Shown here: one piece after another, positions 1 through 12,453 of the stretch
Layout of the letters: every line of letters starts with the position of its first letter
How positions within the stretch are numbered: position 1 is the stretch's first letter
Assembly (NCBI RefSeq): GCF_001580995.1
Contig: NZ_LHZU01000118.1
Span: 1 to 46,386, forward strand
Source of the DNA: Acetobacter senegalensis
GTDB taxonomy: Bacteria; Pseudomonadota; Alphaproteobacteria; Acetobacterales; Acetobacteraceae
Length of the DNA: 46,386 nt
Direction of reading: 5' to 3'
Position numbers and translations under genes: made by a program
The notes under the pieces: model-generated
Databases searched by the model: none
What the model was told of the DNA's origin: nothing
What the model saw: only the letters and a program-made list of their open reading frames with translations

Positions 1-1893
1 CGGGTCAAGCAGACGGATGGTGACGGGCAGCCCCGCCATGATGCGGAACAGGGCGGAGAAATCATCCCGCTGGAAGGGCAGTAGCGCCCCGATGGCACGG
101 GCACGGGCTTCCGGTTCTTCCGTCATGATCATCTGGCGCACATGGCCAATCCGATCCGGGCCGAAGAACATGTGTTCCGTACGGCACAGGCCAATGCCTT
201 CCGCGCCGAAGCGACGGGCTGTTTCAGCATCTTCCGGCGTTTCTGCATTGGCACGAATGCCCAGACGACGCACGGAATCGGCCCAGCCCATCAGGGTGGA
301 GAAATCGCCAGAAAGAGAAGGCGGAATGGTGGGAACACGGCCCAGATAGACAGCACCCGTGCCGCCATCCAGCGTGATCCAGTCACCAGCCTTCAGGGTG
401 TGGCCGCCAACGCTGAGTGTCTGTGCCTTGTAGTCCACGGCAATGCTGCCTGCACCTGCAACGCAAACACGGCCCATACCACGGGCCACCACGGCCGCGT
501 GGGATGTCATGCCACCACGGGTTGTCAGCACACCACGGGCGGCGTGCATGCCATGCACGTCTTCGGGTGAGGTTTCGATACGCACCAGAATAACATCTTC
601 ACCCTTGGCGGCACGGTCTTCCACATCTTCAGCGGAGAACGCAATCACGCCGGTAGCTGCGCCTGGAGAAGCCGGAAGGCCACGGGCAAGCTGTGTGCGC
701 TCGGCCTTGGGGTCAAGAACCGGGTGGAGAAGCTGATCAAGCGAGGAGGGCGGCACGCGTGTAATGGCGTCTTCCTGCGTGATCAGACCTTCGCGTGCCA
801 TATCAATGGCAATGCGCAGTGCGGCTGCGGCGGTGCGTTTGCCGTTACGGGTTTGCAGGAGGTACAGCTTGTTGCTCTGCACCGTGAACTCAATGTCCTG
901 CATGTCCTTGTAGTGGCGTTCCAGCAGTTCGCGCACCTTCAGCATTTCCTGATAGGCCTGCGGCAGCGCCTTTTCCATGGGGTTCTGATCAGGCGTAGCG
1001 CGCTCGGCGGACATGGGCTGCGGCGTGCGGATACCCGCCACCACGTCTTCACCCTGCGCGTTGATCAGGTATTCACCGTAGAAAATGTTCTCGCCGGTGG
1101 AGGGATCACGCGTGAAGCAGACGCCGGTGGCGCAGTCATCACCCATGTTGCCGAACACCATGGACTGAACGTTGACAGCCGTGCCCCAGCTTGCCGGAAT
1201 ATCATGCAGTTTGCGGTAGGTGTTGGCGCGCGGGTTCATCCAGGAACCGAACACGGCACCAATGGCGCCCCAGAGCTGATCCTTCGGGTTTTCAGGGAAG
1301 GGCTTGCCCGTTTCGTTCTGAACAATGCTCTTGTAGTCCTTGACCACAAGCTGCCAGTCTTCAGCGCTGAGGGCGGTATCATCTTCCTTGCCCAGTTCCC
1401 GCTTGGCCTGTTCCAGAATGTCTTCAAACCGATGGTGCGGGACACCCAGCACAACGGAGCCGTACATCTGGATGAAGCGGCGGTAGCTGTCCCACGCAAA
1501 GCGGGCATCACCGGAGGAGCGGACAAGCCCTTCCACCGTTTCATCATTCAGGCCCAGGTTCAGCACCGTGTCCATCATGCCGGGCATGGAAACACGGGCA
1601 CCCGAGCGCACGGAAACAAGAAGCGGTGCGTTGGCATCACCGAAGCGCAGCCCCATGGCCTTTTCAACCCGGCCCATGGCATCCTCAATCTGGGATTCCA
1701 GCTCTGCCGGGTAGGCGCGGCCATTTTCATAAAAGGCGGAGCAGACTTCAGTGGTGATTGTAAATCCGGGCGGAACTGGCAGGCCGATGTTGGCCATTTC
1801 AGCCAGATTGGCCCCTTTGCCGCCGAGGAGATTGCGCATTCCGGCGTTGCCTTCATTATGGCCAGCGCCGAAACTATAGATCCACTTGGTCAT
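1..1893 (-). CDS. ppdK: Pyruvate, phosphate dikinase (3' end cut by window edge)
   Basis: Interconverts pyruvate, ATP and phosphate with PEP, AMP and PPi in the cytoplasm. In acetic acid bacteria this is a gluconeogenic entry from lactate and pyruvate. The frame stays open from the ATG at 1893 to base 1 (631 codons); the family is usually about 880-900 residues, so roughly the last 250 lie outside. The N-terminus shows the nucleotide-binding pattern (LLGGKGANLAEM near residue 22, PVPPGF near 40). The phosphohistidine swivel motif GGMTSHAAVVARGMG puts the catalytic His at about residue 465. The visible C-terminal part begins the PEP-binding barrel (GIGLCRTEHMFF). It is the last gene of the minus-strand series, about 210 bp after ligA, and may have its own promoter. 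The Shine-Dalgarno is weak. Identity is secure; the C-terminal catalytic residues cannot be checked here. Confidence 0.96.
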   Translation of the reverse strand, partial: MTKWIYSFGAGHNEGNAGMRNLLGGKGANLAEMANIGLPVPPGFTITTEVCSAFYENGRAYPAELESQIEDAMGRVEKAMGLRFGDANAPLLVSVRSGARVSMPGMMDTVLNLGLNDETVEGLVRSSGDARFAWDSYRRFIQMYGSVVLGVPHHRFEDILEQAKRELGKEDDTALSAEDWQLVVKDYKSIVQNETGKPFPENPKDQLWGAIGAVFGSWMNPRANTYRKLHDIPASWGTAVNVQSMVFGNMGDDCATGVCFTRDPSTGENIFYGEYLINAQGEDVVAGIRTPQPMSAERATPDQNPMEKALPQAYQEMLKVRELLERHYKDMQDIEFTVQSNKLYLLQTRNGKRTAAAALRIAIDMAREGLITQEDAITRVPPSSLDQLLHPVLDPKAERTQLARGLPASPGAATGVIAFSAEDVEDRAAKGEDVILVRIETSPEDVHGMHAARGVLTTRGGMTSHAAVVARGMGRVCVAGAGSIAVDYKAQTLSVGGHTLKAGDWITLDGGTGAVYLGRVPTIPPSLSGDFSTLMGWADSVRRLGIRANAETPEDAETARRFGAEGIGLCRTEHMFFGPDRIGHVRQMIMTEEPEARARAIGALLPFQRDDFSALFRIMAGLPVTIRLLDP

Positions 1894-1987
1894 TTTGCCG
1901 TTCACTTCGTTGGTGCGAACGCAGAGCCAGCTCTACCCCGATCGAGGGGATGGGAACTACCGGAGCAACGGGCCGATCTGCGAACGG

Positions 1988-2016
1988 ATTTTATTTTTTT
2001 ATTTTGGACGACTTAA
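1988..2016 (-). promoter_or_regulatory. Weak candidate promoter of ppdK
   Basis: In the gap between ligA and ppdK, the minus strand has a TAAAAT hexamer (1993-1988) 17 bp after TTAAGT (2016-2011), inside an A/T-rich patch that stands out from the GC-rich surroundings. Transcription would start about 90 bases before the ppdK ATG. The -35 match is poor, so this is only a candidate. No convincing terminator for ligA is visible in this gap, only a short CCCC/GGGG palindrome near 1936-1949. Confidence 0.25.
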
Positions 2017-2103
2017 TCCACCCCATCGATAGCAACGAGCATGACGCGTTTTGTTTCCCGCGGCAATGACTCTTTTTGGGCAAAGGCCCGCTTCAGGCCG
2101 GTC

Positions 2104-5905
<3,802 letters not shown>

Positions 5906-5975
5906 GATGGGTCCGGTCTGAAAATCTGACGAAGACAATCTCTGAAGCGGTGGTGTGTTAACCGCCTTGAAGCGT

Positions 5976-6008
5976 TCTATAAAAAAAATAGGCGAACGGA
6001 AAGAGAAC
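5976..6008 (-). promoter_or_regulatory. LexA (SOS) box and promoter of recN
   Basis: On the minus strand GTTC-TCTTTCC-GTTC (6008-5994) is an exact match to the alphaproteobacterial LexA consensus GTTC-N7-GTTC. A TATAGA -10 hexamer (5981-5976) lies downstream. At 17 bp spacing the -35 hexamer would be TCTTTC, inside the LexA box, so LexA would cover the -35 region. The box lies between the bamD terminator and the recN start, so it can only serve recN and the genes downstream of it. The motif is directly seen; function is inferred from known SOS control of recN. Confidence 0.75.
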
Positions 6009-6013
6009 AGAAA

Positions 6014-6045
6014 CAAAAAGGGGCAGACCGCAGCCTGCCCCTTTT
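6014..6045 (-). terminator. Intrinsic terminator after bamD
   Basis: A perfect 11-bp inverted repeat (6016-6026 with 6035-6045, AAAAGGGGCAG/CTGCCCCTTTT) with an 8-nt loop, followed on the minus strand by a T run. It ends the bamD transcript and insulates recN. The symmetrical A and T flanks mean it could work in both directions. Confidence 0.85.
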
Positions 6046-6076
6046 GTGGAAAATGTTGGCGTGAGCACGTTCAGGC

Positions 6077-7084
6077 TCAGAGCACGCGGGCCTGATCTGG
6101 TGGTGCGGGCTCGGCCTTGACCGGTGCAACCGGCGCTTTCTGAATATCCATGGGCTGTGCCGCACCCGGTTGCTGACCAAGGGCCGAAGGCGCAGGGGCC
6201 GCACCGGCTGCCGTAGGCGGTGTGGTTGTGGCGGCAGGGGCCTTGGGGGCGGTAATCAGCTTGCCCGGAACGGGGAAGTTGTCGCTCAGCAGTTTGTAAC
6301 GCTTGAGGTTGCTGTAAGCAAAGCGGTACCATTTGCTGCCGGGGTAGTTGTAGCCCAGCACAATACCGGATTTACGGGCCTGATCTGTCAGCCCCAGATC
6401 AAGATAGACTTCCACCATACGTTCCAGCGCTTCGGGCACGTGGTTGGTGGTCTGGAAGTCTTCCACAACGCGCTGGTAGCGGTTGATGGCGGCTTCATAG
6501 TTGCGTTCCTGCTGGTAATAGCGGCCTACCAGCATTTCCTTACCGGCCAGATGGTCACGGCACAGGTCGATCTTGAGCTGCGCATCTCGTGCGTATTTGG
6601 ACTGCGGGAAGCGGGTAATTACTTCCTCCAGCGCATCCATGGATTCCACGGTGCCCTGCTGGTCACGCTGCACATCGGCAATCTGTTCATAGAAGCACAG
6701 GGCACGCAGGTAATAGGCGTAGGCGGCGTCCGCACTGGTAGGGTGCAGGCCGATGAAGCGGTTCAACTGCTGCACGGCTTCCGGATACTTACCCTTCAGG
6801 TAATAGGAATAGCCTTCCATAAGCTGCGCGTTGGCAACATAACCTGAATAGGGATAGTTCTGCTGGAGCACCTCAAACTCGGCTGCGGCCAGCGTGTAAC
6901 GGCGGGTGCGCAAGGCATCAATACCGTTATTATACAGCGTTTCAGCCGAAGCCAGTTTTGGAACTGGGGGCGCTTTCTCGTGCCCGAACAGCCCGCAACC
7001 GGACAAGCCCAACAGCAGACTGGCCGACACCAGATGGCGTATGCGGCAGCGAACGGAAAGAGGGTTGATAACGCTCACAGACAT
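6077..7084 (-). CDS. bamD: Outer membrane assembly lipoprotein BamD
   Basis: Essential lipoprotein of the BAM complex that inserts beta-barrel proteins into the outer membrane. A type II signal peptide ends in the lipobox LSGC with the lipidated Cys at residue 30. TPR-like repeats follow (LYNNGIDALRTRRYTLAAAEFE; NAQLMEGYSYYLKGKYPEAV; YARDAQLKIDLCRDHLAGKE; IVLGYNYPGSKWY). At 335 residues it is much longer than the roughly 245-residue enterobacterial protein. The extra length is a Pro/Ala/Thr-rich tail of about 65 residues after the last helix. It follows lpxC with about 90 bp between them; a TATAAG hexamer in that gap could be a separate -10, but no good -35 goes with it. A strong terminator follows. 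Confidence 0.95.
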   Translation of the reverse strand: MSVSVINPLSVRCRIRHLVSASLLLGLSGCGLFGHEKAPPVPKLASAETLYNNGIDALRTRRYTLAAAEFEVLQQNYPYSGYVANAQLMEGYSYYLKGKYPEAVQQLNRFIGLHPTSADAAYAYYLRALCFYEQIADVQRDQQGTVESMDALEEVITRFPQSKYARDAQLKIDLCRDHLAGKEMLVGRYYQQERNYEAAINRYQRVVEDFQTTNHVPEALERMVEVYLDLGLTDQARKSGIVLGYNYPGSKWYRFAYSNLKRYKLLSDNFPVPGKLITAPKAPAATTTPPTAAGAAPAPSALGQQPGAAQPMDIQKAPVAPVKAEPAPPDQARVL

Positions 7085-7176
7085 CCCGGCTCTTCAATTT
7101 GAAGCTGTCTTATAGCACGCATAGCGAGCAAGGAAAGGGAAGGAAAGATGGTCTGTGCGCTTTCTCTCTAATGTTC

Positions 7177-8157
7177 TTACGCAGCCACCCGCGCAGAAAC
7201 GGCGGAAGGCGGGGTAAAGCGCCATGCTGACGGATCAGCAAACAGGGAGCGCAGAACCTTGTTGTTCAGGCTATGGCCGGACCGATGGCCAGTGAATGCG
7301 CCCTTGATGGGGGCACCCGCCAGATACAGATCTCCTACCGCGTCCATCACCTTGTGGCGGATGAATTCATCCGGGCACCGCAGGCCGGAGGGATTGAGAA
7401 TCTGGTCTCCATCAACAACAATGGCGTTTTCCAGCGAACCACCACGGGCCAGACCGGCCTTGTGCAGGGCTTCTATTTCCTGCCGCAGGGTAAAGGTGCG
7501 GCTGCGGGCCAGTTGATGGCGGAAGGTGGCTGGTGTCAGTTCCAGCGCATAATCCTGCTTGCCAATGGCGGCGGCGGCAAAGTCAATCTGAAGCGACAGA
7601 TGCAACGTTTGGGTCGTGGAGGGGCGGAGTTCAACAAAGGCTCCGTTCTGCTCTACCCGGATAGGGCGCAGCACTTCAATGCTCTGCCGTACGGCGTCCT
7701 GAGGCACACGACCAGCGCAATCCAGCAGAAAAACAAAGTCAGCGGCCGAGCCATCAAAAACGGGAATTTCCGGCCCGTCCACCAGAACAAGGGCGTTATC
7801 AATGCCGCAGCCATGGAAGGCCGCCATCAGATGTTCAATGGTGGCAATGCGGTTTGCGGGGTTGCCCGCTTCCCCCACAACGGTGCTCAGGCGCGTGTCC
7901 ACCACGTAATCGAATCGGGCAGGCAGGGGCGCGGCGTTCAGGTCGGTCCGCTGGAAAACAATGCCATGGCCAACAGGGGCTGGTCTCAGGGTCAGGTTGA
8001 TCGGCGCGCCTGTATGCAACCCCGTCCCTACGCTGGAGATGGAGTGATGCAAAGTATGCTGCACGGCCTTGACCGTTCTGGCCCGGTTATGAGTGGGAAC
8101 CGCATACGTTTCCGGAGTGGTGGAAAGAGTAATCGGTTCCATCAGGAGACTGTCCAT
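7177..8157 (-). CDS. lpxC: UDP-3-O-acyl-N-acetylglucosamine deacetylase LpxC
   Basis: Zinc-dependent deacetylase, the committed step of lipid A synthesis. The 326-residue product has the two-domain LpxC fold: TLHHSISSVGTGLHTG near the N-terminus, the first zinc region EHLMAAFHGCGIDN, VDGPEIPVFDGSA, the second zinc region RHKVMDAVGDLYLAG, and the catalytic-His region GHRSGHSLNNKV. The start is not firm: ATG at 8157 or an in-frame ATG at 8142; an AGGA lies rather far upstream of the first. lpxC after ftsZ is the standard alphaproteobacterial order. Here a terminator and a MITE-like insert separate them, so lpxC probably has its own promoter. A TTGACT sits at 8234-8229 on the minus strand, but I see no good -10 to pair with it. 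Confidence 0.96.
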   Translation of the reverse strand: MDSLLMEPITLSTTPETYAVPTHNRARTVKAVQHTLHHSISSVGTGLHTGAPINLTLRPAPVGHGIVFQRTDLNAAPLPARFDYVVDTRLSTVVGEAGNPANRIATIEHLMAAFHGCGIDNALVLVDGPEIPVFDGSAADFVFLLDCAGRVPQDAVRQSIEVLRPIRVEQNGAFVELRPSTTQTLHLSLQIDFAAAAIGKQDYALELTPATFRHQLARSRTFTLRQEIEALHKAGLARGGSLENAIVVDGDQILNPSGLRCPDEFIRHKVMDAVGDLYLAGAPIKGAFTGHRSGHSLNNKVLRSLFADPSAWRFTPPSAVSARVAA

Positions 8158-8259
8158 GGCTCTGACGTTTTCCTGCTAGAGTGAAAAACTTTGCAGCTTA
8201 ACGCTAAAGCCAGCGAGATGTTCTGGCGAGTCAATGATTATTGCCATCTATTACATTGA

Positions 8260-8422
8260 GAGGCTGTTTAAAAAGTCTGCCCAATCGGGCCGGTGGATGT
8301 TCGTTGCGCCTGAAAAATGGTGTTTTTTTGTTCCGATATGTCCGTATCGGCCCTTAAAAACCGCCTTTTCGGCTACAACAAATAGTCACCAGTCTGACGC
8401 TGCGGACTGTTCAAGCGGCCTC
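8260..8422. mobile_element. MITE-like element with 18-bp imperfect terminal inverted repeats
   Basis: The 325-bp gap between ftsZ and lpxC has no gene. Inside it GAGGCTGTTTAAAAAGTC (8260-8277) and the reverse complement of 8405-8422 (GAGGCCGCTTGAACAGTC) match at 14 of 18 positions. The flanks are TGA on the left and TAA on the right, compatible with a decayed TNA target duplication as made by IS5-type transposases. The interior has an internal hairpin CCGATA-N6-TATCGG (8333-8350) and A/T runs but no reading frame. The end motif resembles those of IS5-family elements common in acetic acid bacteria; that link is from memory of the family and was not searched. Confidence 0.5.
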
Positions 8423-8423
8423 T

Positions 8424-8457
8424 AAAAAACGCGCTGCCCTGTAAGGAGCAGCGCGCC
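8424..8457 (-). terminator. Intrinsic terminator after ftsZ
   Basis: Stem CGCGCTGC (8430-8437) pairs with GCAGCGCG (8448-8455), and CCT/AGG extends it inside the loop. On the minus strand a run of six T follows directly. It closes the dcw transcript 25-30 bases after the ftsZ stop. The right end of the MITE-like element abuts its T run. Confidence 0.88.
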
Positions 8458-8482
8458 AGAAAAAAGAAACGAACGGAAAAAA

Positions 8483-10003
8483 TTACTGACGGCGCAGGAA
8501 GGTCGGGATTTCCAGCCCCGTGTCATCCGTATCGGCCTGCCGCACGCTTGGGCCCTGATCTGCCGGGCTGATGGTGGGGCGGGGTGCGGATGCTGCCGGT
8601 TCGTTCCGAGGTTCATCCATGCCGGTGCTCCGGCGGAACGCACCCGTTACGCGCCCGAACAGGCTGCGGGAAGAAGGCGGCGTGGGGTCCGGCTGATAAG
8701 ACGAACGCGGTGTTTCCGTGAACAGACCAGAACGCGGAGACGGGATAGGCCGGGCCGCGGGCTGTGGCTGCTGCGGTGCTGCTGCGGGCGGAATCTGGCC
8801 CGGAATGCTGTGCGCAGGCGGCGGGGCCACGCGGGACGTGCCACCCTGAGGAGCCTGATACTGCGGCTGGGCCGGTGCTGCGGCGCGCGGCTGCTGGGGG
8901 GCGCTGGCTTCCGGTGCGGCCTGAGCAGCCGTGTTGGTGGACGGAGCCTGACCAGCACCAGTTGCTGCAGGGGCTTCCTGCGGTGTTTCTGCATCAGCAG
9001 GCACCAGATGCAGGCGTTCCGGAGCAGGGGGCTTCATGTCAATGCCGGTCGCCACAACGGACACACGGATCTTGCCATCCATGTTGTCATCAATAATGGA
9101 GCCCCAGATCATGTTTGCGCCTTCGGCCACTTCACGCCCGATGCGCTTGGCGGCTTCTTCAACTTCAAACAGGGTCATGTCTTCGCCACCGGTGATGTTC
9201 ACCAGCAGGCCCTGTGCGCCAGACATGGAGGAATCTTCAAGCAGCGGGTTGGCAATGGCGGCTTCAGCGGCCTCAATGGCGCGGTTTTCGCCTTCGGCCT
9301 CGCCGGTGCCCATCATGGCCTTGCCCATTTCCGCCATTACGCTGCGGATATCGGCAAAGTCCAGGTTGATGTAGCCGGGGGCCATCATCAGATCGGTCAC
9401 GCCACGCACGCCCATGTAAAGAACATGGTCAGCCATCTTATAGGCTTCACGCAGGGTCGTACGTTCACTGGCAACGCGGAACAGGTTCTGGTTGGGGATC
9501 ACGATCAGCGTATCAACATACTGCTGAAGTTCCTTGATCCCTTCATCTGCAATCAGGGCGCGGCGTTTGCCTTCATAGTCAAAAGGCTTGCTGACCACAC
9601 CGACCGTCAGAATGTTCCGTTCACGCGCCATGCGCGCAATAACGGGGGCCGCCCCGGTGCCTGTGCCACCGCCCATGCCCGTGGTGATGAACACCATGTG
9701 CGAGCCGTCCAGATACCGTGCAATTTCATCCGCCGCTTCTTCCGCTGCCCCGCGGCCAACATCTGGCTTTGCGCCAGCACCCAGCCCGTGGGTCAGATGC
9801 GGGCCAAGCTGGATGCGGCGGTCAGCCCGGCTTTTGGCAAGGCTCTGGGCATCTGTATTGGCGACAACAAATTCCACGCCCTGAAGGTTTGACGTAATCA
9901 TGTTGTCCACTGCGTTCGTGCCGCCGCCACCAACGCCGATGACTGTGATTCTCGGCGAGAAATCAGCGTGATTTTGAGGTGGAACGGTCAGATTCAGTGT
10001 CAT
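8483..10003 (-). CDS. ftsZ: Cell division protein FtsZ
   Basis: Tubulin-like GTPase that forms the Z ring. The 506-residue product has the nucleotide-binding start [15 protein letters not shown] (residues 21-35) and the tubulin signature GGGTGTG at residues 111-117, with the T7-loop and polymerisation core ending near residue 325. A long disordered linker rich in Ala, Pro and Gln follows (to about 490). The C-terminus [10 protein letters not shown] is the conserved peptide that binds FtsA and other partners. Total length is well above the E. coli 383, due to the linker, as in other alphaproteobacteria. The start is supported by AGGAGA seven bases before the ATG. It follows ftsA after 84 bp that contain a possible separate promoter, and a terminator ends the unit. 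Confidence 0.98.
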   Translation of the reverse strand: MTLNLTVPPQNHADFSPRITVIGVGGGGTNAVDNMITSNLQGVEFVVANTDAQSLAKSRADRRIQLGPHLTHGLGAGAKPDVGRGAAEEAADEIARYLDGSHMVFITTGMGGGTGTGAAPVIARMARERNILTVGVVSKPFDYEGKRRALIADEGIKELQQYVDTLIVIPNQNLFRVASERTTLREAYKMADHVLYMGVRGVTDLMMAPGYINLDFADIRSVMAEMGKAMMGTGEAEGENRAIEAAEAAIANPLLEDSSMSGAQGLLVNITGGEDMTLFEVEEAAKRIGREVAEGANMIWGSIIDDNMDGKIRVSVVATGIDMKPPAPERLHLVPADAETPQEAPAATGAGQAPSTNTAAQAAPEASAPQQPRAAAPAQPQYQAPQGGTSRVAPPPAHSIPGQIPPAAAPQQPQPAARPIPSPRSGLFTETPRSSYQPDPTPPSSRSLFGRVTGAFRRSTGMDEPRNEPAASAPRPTISPADQGPSVRQADTDDTGLEIPTFLRRQ

Positions 10004-10081
10004 GAGTCTCTCCTGGGAAACGGCAGCGGCAAACGGTATCTTTTGAAGGGCGGTGTGACGTGATGAGTCAATATTCTTTTA

Positions 10082-10090
10082 AGTATATCA
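10082..10090 (-). promoter_or_regulatory. Candidate extended -10 promoter of ftsZ
   Basis: TGATATACT on the minus strand fits an extended -10 element (TGN-TATACT). Its TGA is also the ftsA stop codon. Initiation would fall about 70 bases before the ftsZ ATG. The -35 region is poor. A separate ftsZ promoter fits the ftsA-ftsZ break in an otherwise overlapping cluster. Confidence 0.35.
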
Positions 10091-11518
10091 AACTCTCTCA
10101 CGAATAAAAGCGACGAGTTTTTGCAAAAAGCCAGATGGCGGGGCTTCCCTGAACTCCACATCGCCAAACGGACGTTCGGCGCTGGCAGCCCAGGACAGCA
10201 GGCCCGCTGCGGTGGCGAACCCTGCCGCCGCTGCGGTTTTTTCGGGCAGGCCCAGAATATGCTTGGGCCGTCCCAGCCGGACAGACCGGGTAAAGGCGGG
10301 TCCATGCCGGCCCTTGGCGGCGGGTGAACCCAGAATACGTTCTGCAAGGGGGCGCATGCCATCAAGAAGTGAGGCCCCGCCGGTCAACACAATGCGACCA
10401 CTGGCGGCATTGCCCAACCCTGCGCCATCCAGTTTCTCCCGCACCAGTTCAAGCGTTTCTTCCATCCGGGGACGGATGATCCGGCCTAACTGAGCACGGG
10501 AAATCTGTTCAAACTGCGGCACATCATTGCCCAGCAGTTCAACGGTCAGCAGTTCATCTTCAACATCAGAGGCCAGATCCGCGCTGCCATACACCGTTTT
10601 AAGGCGCTCGGCATTCTCCAGTGACGTGCTCAGCCCCCGTGCAATATCGCGTGTGACATGCAGGCCGCCTACGCCAATCTGTGCGGTGTGCAGAATCTGA
10701 CCTTCTCCAAACACGGCCAGAGACGTTGTGCCACCACCCATCTCAATAACCGTTGTGCCAAGTTCACGTTCGTCGGCATCCAGCACGGACAGGCCGGACG
10801 CCATGGGAGAAGAAACGAGCGCTTCCAGCTTCAGTTCCGCCCGGCTGAGCACTGTTTCCAGATTCAGCAGCGCGGTGGAGGCGGCATCAATAATATGCAG
10901 ACGGGCCTTGAGGGTTTCACACAGGTGGCCCCGCGGGTCTGCCACGTTTTCTGTATCATCCACCGTGAAATCAATGGGCAGGGTGTGCACAACATCCCGC
11001 CCTTCCACCGTGGCCTGCACGCGGCCTTCCGTTACCACGCGGCGGATGTCCGCTTCTGTCACCACACGTCCGCCCACGGGCCAACGTACATTGAACAACC
11101 GGCTGGCCGGGTGCCCGCAGGAGAGGTTGACCACCACGCGGTCTATGGTGCGTTCGGCCATCATTTCGGCCTGCCCAACCGTCGCGCGGATGGCGGTTTC
11201 CGCCTTGTGCAGATCCGTAATGGCCCCGTTGCGGATGCCATCAGACCGTCGCCAGCCGCAGCCAACCACCCGCAGGCCGCCATTGATCTCCCCGCGCCCG
11301 ATCAGGCACGTGATCTTGGTGGACCCGATATCCAGCACGGCGGAATATCCGCTGCGCCAGGTGCGCGGGCGTTTGTTGGCTTCGGAAGGGGGCAGCGGCA
11401 GGATGGTTTCATCCCCGCTCATCCGCAGGCTGGAAGACGAGGAGGCAGGTGTCCCTTTCTTGCGCGGGCGGCCACCGAGGGAAAAATTGGGAGAAGAAGA
11501 GCGTGAGCGGTCGTTCAT
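10088..11518 (-). CDS. ftsA: Cell division protein FtsA
   Basis: Actin-like ATPase that tethers FtsZ filaments to the inner membrane. The 476-residue product has the phosphate-1 motif AVLDIGSTKITCLIG at about residues 60-75, a phosphate-2/adenosine region (VIEMGGGTTSLAVF; IVLTGGASLLDGM) and a C-terminal amphipathic helix FLQKLVAFIRERV for membrane binding. The first 55 residues are an extra Ser/Arg/Pro-rich leader. The ATG overlaps the ftsQ stop as ATGA, so the two are translationally coupled. FtsZ follows after 84 bp. Confidence 0.96.
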   Translation of the reverse strand: MNDRSRSSSPNFSLGGRPRKKGTPASSSSSLRMSGDETILPLPPSEANKRPRTWRSGYSAVLDIGSTKITCLIGRGEINGGLRVVGCGWRRSDGIRNGAITDLHKAETAIRATVGQAEMMAERTIDRVVVNLSCGHPASRLFNVRWPVGGRVVTEADIRRVVTEGRVQATVEGRDVVHTLPIDFTVDDTENVADPRGHLCETLKARLHIIDAASTALLNLETVLSRAELKLEALVSSPMASGLSVLDADERELGTTVIEMGGGTTSLAVFGEGQILHTAQIGVGGLHVTRDIARGLSTSLENAERLKTVYGSADLASDVEDELLTVELLGNDVPQFEQISRAQLGRIIRPRMEETLELVREKLDGAGLGNAASGRIVLTGGASLLDGMRPLAERILGSPAAKGRHGPAFTRSVRLGRPKHILGLPEKTAAAAGFATAAGLLSWAASAERPFGDVEFREAPPSGFLQKLVAFIRERV

Positions 11519-12453
11519 GTGGGGTTTCCCGGCGGGGGGGCTGAGGCGTGAGAGGAGCCACCCTGGGCGGAGTTCTGTTGTGCGGCATGACCGGGGGTGG
11601 TGTCCGGCCCGGCCTTGCCGGAGGAATCTGGTTGTGGGGCCGCTTCTGGCGGTTTTTCCCGAATGGTCAGCCGGTCTGGCAGGCGCATGTCAATCAGCAC
11701 CACCGGGCGGTCAAGCAGGTGCGTGGTGGCATGCAGCTTGGCCAGACGGTGAATGGCCGGAACCTCTTCCCCTTCTGGCAGCAGCACGGTTGCGCCGTCT
11801 TTCAGCGTCAGGTTCCAGCGGCGATTGCTCACGCGCACGGCCGCAACCATGCGGGAGCGTACGTCCGGCTCCTGTGCCAGTGCATCAATCAGGGCGGCGG
11901 CGGGTTCATTCGCACCGTCACCCACGACCAGCGGCAGTTTGGTGAAGGCTTCTGCATCCTTGCCGGTCATGCCCTGATCCGGCACCTTGTTGCCTTGGCG
12001 GTCTATCAGTTCAAAATGCCCTTTGTGCTGCCATACGGCAAAGGGCGGGCGCTCCGTAATATGGACGTCAATCTCGCCAGACAGATGCCGTTCCACCACA
12101 ACATGATCAATAAAAGGCAGGGCGTTCAGCCTGTCCCGCGCGTCCGTTACACTGAAGTTCAGTACCGGTTCGCCCACGGAAACGCCCAGCGCCTTGCGGA
12201 TGGTGTCTTCACTGGTCAGTTGCGCGCCATCAATCTTGATACTGGTGACGCGCAGCGGCGCCTTGTTCAGCAGTTTGTCGCGCAGGGGGGCAAGCTGTTC
12301 CCGCGTGCCCGGCAGTTGCAGGTACAGATATCCCGCCCCCCCAAGTGCGCCCAGCACCAGAAGCCCGGCCAAAGGCCGCAGCAGCCGCTTTTGCCGCCGG
12401 GCGAACAGGCCAAGGCGTGACGGACGATCAGAAGGGGAAGGCGGGGTTCTCAT
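11515..12453 (-). CDS. ftsQ: Cell division protein FtsQ
   Basis: Bitopic divisome protein linking early and late division proteins. The 312-residue product has a basic cytoplasmic tail, one TM helix (PLAGLLVLGALGGAGYLYLQL, about residues 27-47), a POTRA domain (RVTSIKIDGAQLTSEDTI onward) and an FtsQ domain with ERHLSGEIDVHITERPPFA. The C-terminus is a Pro/Ala/Ser-rich tail of about 45 residues. Its start overlaps the ddl stop by one base (TGATG) and its stop overlaps the ftsA start. Confidence 0.93.
   Translation of the reverse strand: MRTPPSPSDRPSRLGLFARRQKRLLRPLAGLLVLGALGGAGYLYLQLPGTREQLAPLRDKLLNKAPLRVTSIKIDGAQLTSEDTIRKALGVSVGEPVLNFSVTDARDRLNALPFIDHVVVERHLSGEIDVHITERPPFAVWQHKGHFELIDRQGNKVPDQGMTGKDAEAFTKLPLVVGDGANEPAAALIDALAQEPDVRSRMVAAVRVSNRRWNLTLKDGATVLLPEGEEVPAIHRLAKLHATTHLLDRPVVLIDMRLPDRLTIREKPPEAAPQPDSSGKAGPDTTPGHAAQQNSAQGGSSHASAPPPGNPT

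Noticed and set aside
724..2016. Long plus-strand open frame (430 codons)
   Set aside because: Lies antisense to ppdK, whose conserved motifs are unmistakable; its Cys/His/Gly-rich translation is typical of a shadow frame in GC-rich DNA.
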